Source: Candidatus Corynebacterium gallistercoris (GTDB lineage: Bacteria > Actinomycetota > Actinomycetes > Mycobacteriales > Mycobacteriaceae). From it: a stretch of DNA of 36,260 bases. Below the pieces are notes generated by a model that saw nothing but the letters and a program-made list of their open reading frames with translations, did not search any database and had not been told where the DNA came from. Location: contig DXFZ01000087.1 of the NCBI GenBank assembly GCA_019114175.1, positions 1 through 36,260 of the forward strand. The letters are read 5' to 3'. Positions 31,986 to 36,260 of this stretch are shown here, piece after piece (positions within the stretch are counted from its first letter, which is position 1; every line of letters starts with the position of its first letter). Position numbers and translations under genes: made by a program.

Positions 31986-33745
31986 GGCTGCTCCTCATTG
32001 TTGTCTTGTTCTTCTAGGGCGACGCCACCCCGCGCCCGCTCCTTCTCCACCCCAGCATCGGGTGCGGCAGGAGGTTCGAGGGGCAGGGGTGAGGACGTGA
32101 TCTCCGTGCCTGCGATGAGCGGAAGGGTGAGGCGGAAGCAGGACCCTCGGCCGGGTTCGCCGCTGGCCTCCAGGTCACCGCCGTGCAGCAGTGCGTCTTC
32201 CTTGGCGATGGCCAGGCCCAGGCCGGTGCCGCCGGTGCGGCGCTCCCGGGAGGGGTCCGAGCGCCAGAACCGGTTGAACACCAGCTCCGCCTCTCCCGGC
32301 TTCAGACCCACGCCGTCGTCCACCACGGTGATGGCCACGGCCGCGTCATCGACAGCCATGGTGACGTCAATCGGCTTACCTTCGGAGTGGTCCACCGCGT
32401 TGGCCAAGAGATTGCGCAGGATGCGTTCGACACGGCGGGAGTCGATCTCCACCTGGACCTGCTCCTCAGGGAGGTCCACGTTGAAGCTAGTGCCGACTTC
32501 CTCCGCGATGGCGCGGACCTGCGCCAGCGTGGAGCGCACGGCTCCGCGGATGTCCACCTTTTCCGCGGAGAGGTTGGCCACGCCGGCATCGTGCCGAGAG
32601 ATTTCCAGCAAGTCGCCGAGCAGGGTCTCAAAGCGGTCGAGTTCCTTGTTCATCAGTTCACTGGCCCGGCGCGTCATCGGATCCAGGTTGTCCGCATTGT
32701 CATGGATGAGGTCTGCGGCCATGCGCACGGTGGTCAACGGGGTGCGGAGCTCATGGGAGACATCCGAGGTGAACTGCCGCTGCAGGGATCCGAACTCCTC
32801 CAGGTTGCGGATCTGGGTGGATAGCTTTTCCGCCATGTCATTGAAGCTGATGGCCAGGCTGGCGACTTCGTCTTTGCCATCCACGACCATGCGCTCGCGC
32901 AGGTGGCCTGCGGCGAAGCGCTCCGCGATGCGGCTGGCGGTGCGCACGGGCACCGTGAGCTGCTGGGAGAACACCCAGGCGATGACGACGAGGAGCACCA
33001 GCAGCACGATGCCACCGGCGAGCAGGAGGCCACGCATGAGCGAGAGGGTGGCTTCCTCGGAGTCCAGCGGCATGACGAGGTAGAGCTCCAGGCCGGGAAT
33101 GTCGGCGCTGACGGGCGTGCCGATGATGAGCGCCTTGTACGAGCTGTGGTCGTGGCTCAAGGTGGTGTACTGGTAGGCGACCTGTCCCTGCTGCACGAAG
33201 TTGCGCAGCTCAGCGGGGATCGTGGCGGTATCCGGCACGATGGTCTCTGCGCTGCTGGCATCCGAGGCGATGAGCACCGGCTCATACACCGCCGTGTTGG
33301 TCTGATCCACTCCCCCGCTGCGGTCCGCCAGGACCGCTCGGGCGGAGGTCAGCCGCACCGCCACCGGGTTGGACGCATCCGTGGCATCGATCTGCTCCTC
33401 CACGGCGATGCGGGCGCGGTCGATCTCCTCGGTGGCAGCGTTGTACTTGGTGTTGAGCAGCTGCTGGCTGAGGAAGCTGATGAGCACGAAGCCCAGTAGC
33501 AGAATGACGATGGAGCTGGAGAGCAGCACGCTGCCGATGACGCGCATCTGGATGGACGTACGCCACCGCTCCGCGATGGAATTGCCGATCCTGCGCATCG
33601 TCTCCGCCGGCCGGCGGGTGAAGTCCTTGAGCACGGACCACACCGTCCACTCCGGCTGCAGCATCGGCAGGTCCGCGGGCGTGTGGTTATCCCCCTGGGG
33701 CGTGCGGGCGTGGCGCAGAAGGCGCCGGTTATGCAGCGAGTTCAC
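31982..33745 (-). CDS. mtrB: sensor histidine kinase MtrB
   Basis: A 587-residue sensor kinase. TM1 is about 68-92, then an extracellular sensor loop (about 93-238), TM2 239-260, and HAMP 261-315. The H box is SDVSHELRTPLTTVRMA with H331, the N box NLLANAVDHS, and the G boxes DDGVGL and GGTGLGLAIA. MtrAB adjusts cell-wall hydrolases, division and osmoprotection. GTG 33745 has no good ribosome-binding site but lies nine bases after mtrA, so re-initiation is likely; a shorter N terminus cannot be excluded. The C-terminal tail after LTLPLIAG is about 45 residues, Pro/Glu-rich, and contains a palindrome copy at 32018. Confidence 0.95.
   Translation of the reverse strand: MNSLHNRRLLRHARTPQGDNHTPADLPMLQPEWTVWSVLKDFTRRPAETMRRIGNSIAERWRTSIQMRVIGSVLLSSSIVILLLGFVLISFLSQQLLNTKYNAATEEIDRARIAVEEQIDATDASNPVAVRLTSARAVLADRSGGVDQTNTAVYEPVLIASDASSAETIVPDTATIPAELRNFVQQGQVAYQYTTLSHDHSSYKALIIGTPVSADIPGLELYLVMPLDSEEATLSLMRGLLLAGGIVLLVLLVVIAWVFSQQLTVPVRTASRIAERFAAGHLRERMVVDGKDEVASLAISFNDMAEKLSTQIRNLEEFGSLQRQFTSDVSHELRTPLTTVRMAADLIHDNADNLDPMTRRASELMNKELDRFETLLGDLLEISRHDAGVANLSAEKVDIRGAVRSTLAQVRAIAEEVGTSFNVDLPEEQVQVEIDSRRVERILRNLLANAVDHSEGKPIDVTMAVDDAAVAITVVDDGVGLKPGEAELVFNRFWRSDPSRERRTGGTGLGLAIAKEDALLHGGDLEASGEPGRGSCFRLTLPLIAGTEITSSPLPLEPPAAPDAGVEKERARGGVALEEQDNNEEQP
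32008..32030. repeat. dispersed GGCG(A/T)CGCC palindrome, copy in mtrB tail
   Basis: GTTCTTCTAGGGCGACGCCA then CCCC; core GGCGACGCC at 32018-32026. On the coding strand it encodes GGVALEEQ near the end of MtrB. The T-rich side is present but interrupted. Confidence 0.5.
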
Positions 33746-33754
33746 GAAGGAGCG

Positions 33755-34429
33755 CTATTCCCCGGTCTTATAACCGATGCCGCGGACAGTCTGGACAATC
33801 TGCGGGTGGTCGGGGTCATGCTCAATCTTGGCGCGCAGGCGCTGGACATGCACGTTGACCAGGCGGTTGTCCGCGCCCTGGCGGTAACCCCACACCTGCT
33901 CCAGCAGCTTCTCACGGCTGAACACCTGCTTCGGGCGGGAGGCCATGGTGACCAGCAGCTCAAACTCGATGGGTGTCAGGGAGATTTCCTTGCCATCGCG
34001 GATGACCTGGTGGCCGGGCAGGTCGATGGTGAGGTCGGCGATTTCGATGGTCTCCGGGGTCTCCTCCACGTCGCGGCGCAGGCGCGCGCGGACGCGCGCC
34101 ACGAGTTCCTTGGGCTTAAACGGCTTGTGCACGTAATCGTCCGCGCCGGCCTCCAGGCCCGTGACAACATCCACGGTGTCCGTGCGCGCGGTGAGCATCA
34201 CGATGGGCACGGCGGACTCTTCCCGGATGGTCTTGCACACGTCAATGCCGTTCATGCCGGGCAACATGAGGTCCAGCAGGATCAAGTCCGGATCCGCGTC
34301 CTTCGCGGCCTGCACGGCCTCTAAGCCATCGCCGACCACAACCGTGTTGAACCCTTCGCCCTGCAGGACGATCGTTAGCATTTCGGAGATTGCTGGGTCA
34401 TCATCGACCACCAGGATTGTTGCTGCCAT
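33755..34429 (-). CDS. mtrA: response regulator MtrA (OmpR family)
   Basis: A 224-residue OmpR-type regulator. The receiver domain has acidic residues at 9-11, phospho-acceptor D53 (LLDLMLPG), the conserved Thr in MLTAR, and the Lys of HKPFKPKEL. The winged-helix DNA-binding domain (about 130-224) has LTPIEFELLVTMASRPKQVF and the recognition part VWGYRQGADNRLVNVHVQRL. It is phosphorylated by MtrB and controls cell-envelope and division genes. The ATG at 34429 is five bases after tmk, so it is in the same operon. Essential or near-essential in many relatives. Confidence 0.97.
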   Translation of the reverse strand: MAATILVVDDDPAISEMLTIVLQGEGFNTVVVGDGLEAVQAAKDADPDLILLDLMLPGMNGIDVCKTIREESAVPIVMLTARTDTVDVVTGLEAGADDYVHKPFKPKELVARVRARLRRDVEETPETIEIADLTIDLPGHQVIRDGKEISLTPIEFELLVTMASRPKQVFSREKLLEQVWGYRQGADNRLVNVHVQRLRAKIEHDPDHPQIVQTVRGIGYKTGE

Positions 34430-34434
34430 GTTCC

Positions 34435-35088
34435 CTATCGTCTCATATCACAAATAACATCGGCGAGAGCTACCGCACGCGCCTGCACATCACCATCGGC
34501 GGAGTCCACCACGCGCCACGGGCTCACCCAGTTCAGCTCCGCGAGCTCGCGGTACGCCGCCACTGTGCGCTCCTGCAAGGTGGAGTCCTTTTCGTAGGCA
34601 TCGCGGGCGCGGGCGGCGTCAGCTGCCTCCCGGCCTGCGGCGCGTTCTTGCGCTGCGGCCGCGTCCAGGTCCACCAGCACCTGCAGCTCCGGCTCGGGAG
34701 AGCCCAACTGCTCAAATTCCAGGTCAGCTACCCAGTCCCGGGTCTCGGCGGCCCGATCCTGGCCCGCACGCGCCGCGGAGTATGCCGCGTTAGAGGCCAC
34801 GTAGCGGTCAAGCAGGACCACGTAGCCGTCGCCCCCTAAATCTTCCAGCTCACCGGCAACCTCGGCGCGATCCAGTGCAAACAGCGTTGCCATGCCATGA
34901 ATGGAGTCCAGCAGATCGCCCATCTGTCCGTACAGCGCGCGCTGCGCCAAAGCGGCGTGGACGGAATCCTCGTAGCGCGGAAAACCCACGCGGGCGACCG
35001 GCACCTCCCGCGCCATCAGCTCCGCTTCCACCGCCGTGACCAGGGTATTCTTCCCGGCGCCGTCGACACCCTCAAACGCGATAATCAT
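34435..35088 (-). CDS. tmk: thymidylate kinase
   Basis: A 217-residue dTMP kinase that makes dTDP for DNA synthesis. The P-loop is EGVDGAGKNT (6-15), the typical mycobacterial form. RVGFPRYEDSVHA contains the substrate-side motif, and LLDRYVASNAAYSAAR carries the DR(Y/W) motif and the Asn that selects thymine. The ATG at 35088 shares its A with the ahcY TAA stop, so translation is coupled. Same order as Rv3247c beside mtrA. Confidence 0.94.
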   Translation of the reverse strand: MIIAFEGVDGAGKNTLVTAVEAELMAREVPVARVGFPRYEDSVHAALAQRALYGQMGDLLDSIHGMATLFALDRAEVAGELEDLGGDGYVVLLDRYVASNAAYSAARAGQDRAAETRDWVADLEFEQLGSPEPELQVLVDLDAAAAQERAAGREAADAARARDAYEKDSTLQERTVAAYRELAELNWVSPWRVVDSADGDVQARAVALADVICDMRR

Positions 35089-36260
35089 TAGTAACGGTAG
35101 TGCTCCGGCTTGTAGGGGCCCTCCACGTCCACGCCGATGTACTCGGCCTGCTCCTTGGACAGGGTGGTCAGGCGGCCGCCCAGGGCCTCCACGTGGATCT
35201 TCGCCACCTTCTCATCGAGGATCTTCGGCAGGCGGTAGACCTCATTGTCATACTGGTCAGCCTTGGTGAACAGCTCAATCTGCGCGATGGTCTGGTCCGC
35301 GAAGCTGGTGGACATGACGAAGGAGGGGTGGCCGGTGGCGTTGCCCAGGTTCAGCAGGCGGCCTTCGGAGAGCACGATGATACTGGTGAGCTCGCCGGAC
35401 GCGTTGGGGAAGGTGAACTCGTCCACCTGGGGCTTGATGTTGACGCGCGTGACGTCCTCGCGGTGCAGCAGGCTGGCCATGTCAATCTCGTTATCGAAGT
35501 GGCCGATGTTGCCCAGCACGGCGTGGTCCTTCATCTGCTGCATGTGCTCGAAGGTGATGATGCCGAAGTTGCCGGTGGCGGTGATGACGATATCCGCCTC
35601 CCCGATGGCCTCTTCCACGGTGACAACAGGGAAACCATCCATCAGCGCCTGGAGTGCGTTGATGGGGTCCACTTCCGTGATCTTGACGCGGGCGCCCTGG
35701 CCCGCGAGGGCCTCCGCGCAGCCCTTGCCCACGTCACCGTAGCCGCACACCAGCACGTTCTTGCCACCAACGAGCATATCCGTGGCGCGGTTGATGCCAT
35801 CGAGCAGGCTGTGGCGGGTGCCGTAGCGGTTATCGAACTTGGACTTGGTCACCGCGTCATTGACGTTCATCGCGGGGAAGGGCAGCTGGCCTTGTTCGGC
35901 GAAGTGGTAGAGGCGGTGCACGCCGGTGGTGGTCTCTTCGGTCACGCCGCGGACCTCATTGGCCGCGCGGGTCCACAGGGTGTTGTCGTGGGCGAAGGCC
36001 TCCGCCAGCATGGCCAGGAATGCCTGGTGCTCGTCCGAGTCCTGCTCGCTGGGTTCTGGCACCACCCCCGCTGCTTCGTATTCGGCGCCCTTGATCACGG
36101 CCATGGTTGCGTCACCGCCATCATCAAGGATCATGTTCGCATTGACCGGGTTCCCTGCCTCGTCTACACCCCAGCTGAAGATCTGCCGCATGCACCACCA
36201 GTATTCCGGCAGGGTCTCACCCTTCCATGCGAAGACTGGCACGCCCTGCGGGTTCTCCGG
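35088..36260 (-). CDS. ahcY: adenosylhomocysteinase, C-terminal 390 residues
   Basis: The gene runs off the right edge; 390 codons plus stop are visible, of about 478 expected. It hydrolyses S-adenosylhomocysteine to adenosine and homocysteine with tightly bound NAD. Visible marks are the substrate-site [17 protein letters not shown] region, [18 protein letters not shown], the NAD motif [10 protein letters not shown], and the conserved C terminus ending KPEHYRY. It begins in the window at the frame [12 protein letters not shown]. It is the most upstream visible gene of the ahcY-tmk-mtrA-mtrB-lpqB-comF run. Any upstream riboswitch or promoter is outside the window. Confidence 0.97.
   Translation of the reverse strand, partial: PENPQGVPVFAWKGETLPEYWWCMRQIFSWGVDEAGNPVNANMILDDGGDATMAVIKGAEYEAAGVVPEPSEQDSDEHQAFLAMLAEAFAHDNTLWTRAANEVRGVTEETTTGVHRLYHFAEQGQLPFPAMNVNDAVTKSKFDNRYGTRHSLLDGINRATDMLVGGKNVLVCGYGDVGKGCAEALAGQGARVKITEVDPINALQALMDGFPVVTVEEAIGEADIVITATGNFGIITFEHMQQMKDHAVLGNIGHFDNEIDMASLLHREDVTRVNIKPQVDEFTFPNASGELTSIIVLSEGRLLNLGNATGHPSFVMSTSFADQTIAQIELFTKADQYDNEVYRLPKILDEKVAKIHVEALGGRLTTLSKEQAEYIGVDVEGPYKPEHYRY

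Noticed and set aside
30561..33083. 840-codon plus-strand open frame opposite lpqB and mtrB
   Set aside because: It is the high-GC shadow of two unmistakable genes, with no recognisable domain and His/Arg/Gly-rich composition typical of antisense frames.
34831..34851. Further copy of the GGCG(A/T)CGCC palindrome in tmk
   Set aside because: GCCGTCGCC breaks the palindrome and encodes the conserved GGDGY stretch, so chance plus coding explains it.

Overview
The window looks like the chromosome of a high-GC actinobacterium of the Mycobacteriales, most likely a Corynebacterium. The evidence is gene content and order: uvrD2, a CglK-type K+ channel, adnB/adnA, DUF3152, DUF3107, an RhlE-type helicase, a WhiB1/WhcE regulator, bL37, rshA, sigH, an SRAP protein, aroA, rsgA, secA, hpf, a ComF-like gene, lpqB, mtrB, mtrA, tmk and ahcY. 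As I remember it, this is the order of the M. tuberculosis Rv3194c-Rv3248c and C. glutamicum mtrA-cglK neighbourhoods. Species cannot be fixed from sequence alone. I see no rRNA, tRNA, CRISPR array, prophage or insertion sequence.

Layout. (1) 1-2577: a PDZ/Lon-like membrane protease (cut by the window edge) diverges from a zinc-metalloprotease-like gene (DUF2342) that overlaps a ThiF/E1-like gene. (2) 2594-15148: seven minus-strand genes packed end to end and read from DUF3107 through DUF3152, a TIGR02569 kinase-like gene, adnA, adnB and a K+ channel to uvrD2; this is mainly a DNA end-resection and repair block. (3) 15257-19934, plus strand: DEAD-box helicase, membrane-anchored propeller-like protein, lipid/diacylglycerol kinase, WhiB1/WhcE and the 24-residue ribosomal protein bL37. 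(4) 20221-21952, minus strand: SRAP, sigH, rshA, a thiol/oxidative-stress sigma factor with its zinc anti-sigma factor. (5) 22045-24350, plus strand: aroA and rsgA. (6) 24357-25277, minus strand: a DUF6912 gene and a cap-less HAD protein, divergent from an Rv3235-family gene that converges on secA. (7) 25905-36260, minus strand: ahcY, tmk, mtrA, mtrB, lpqB and a ComF-like gene (one apparent operon), then hpf, then secA.

Most coding content is conserved housekeeping and stress biology. The less expected signals are in DNA structure and small regulatory details. A short palindrome, GGCG(A/T)CGCC with a T-rich or A-rich flank, recurs in adnA, adnB, mtrB and other genes. A helically phased 10-bp ACAGTG array fills the gap between the aroA and SRAP-sigH promoters. 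A dozen regularly spaced C-tracts (G-quadruplex potential on the minus strand) lie between two convergent terminators. The K+ channel gene has a strong internal start that would make a free RCK domain. sigH has two well-formed starts and a low-complexity tail. A DtxR-like box and a SigH-type promoter candidate precede whiB1/whcE.

Poorly characterised families worth attention are the DUF2342/E1-like pair, the metzincin-like DUF3152 protein, and the TIGR02569 protein beside AdnAB, whose catalytic-loop Asn is replaced by Thr. All orthology statements are from memory of family sequences and gene order, not from searches.
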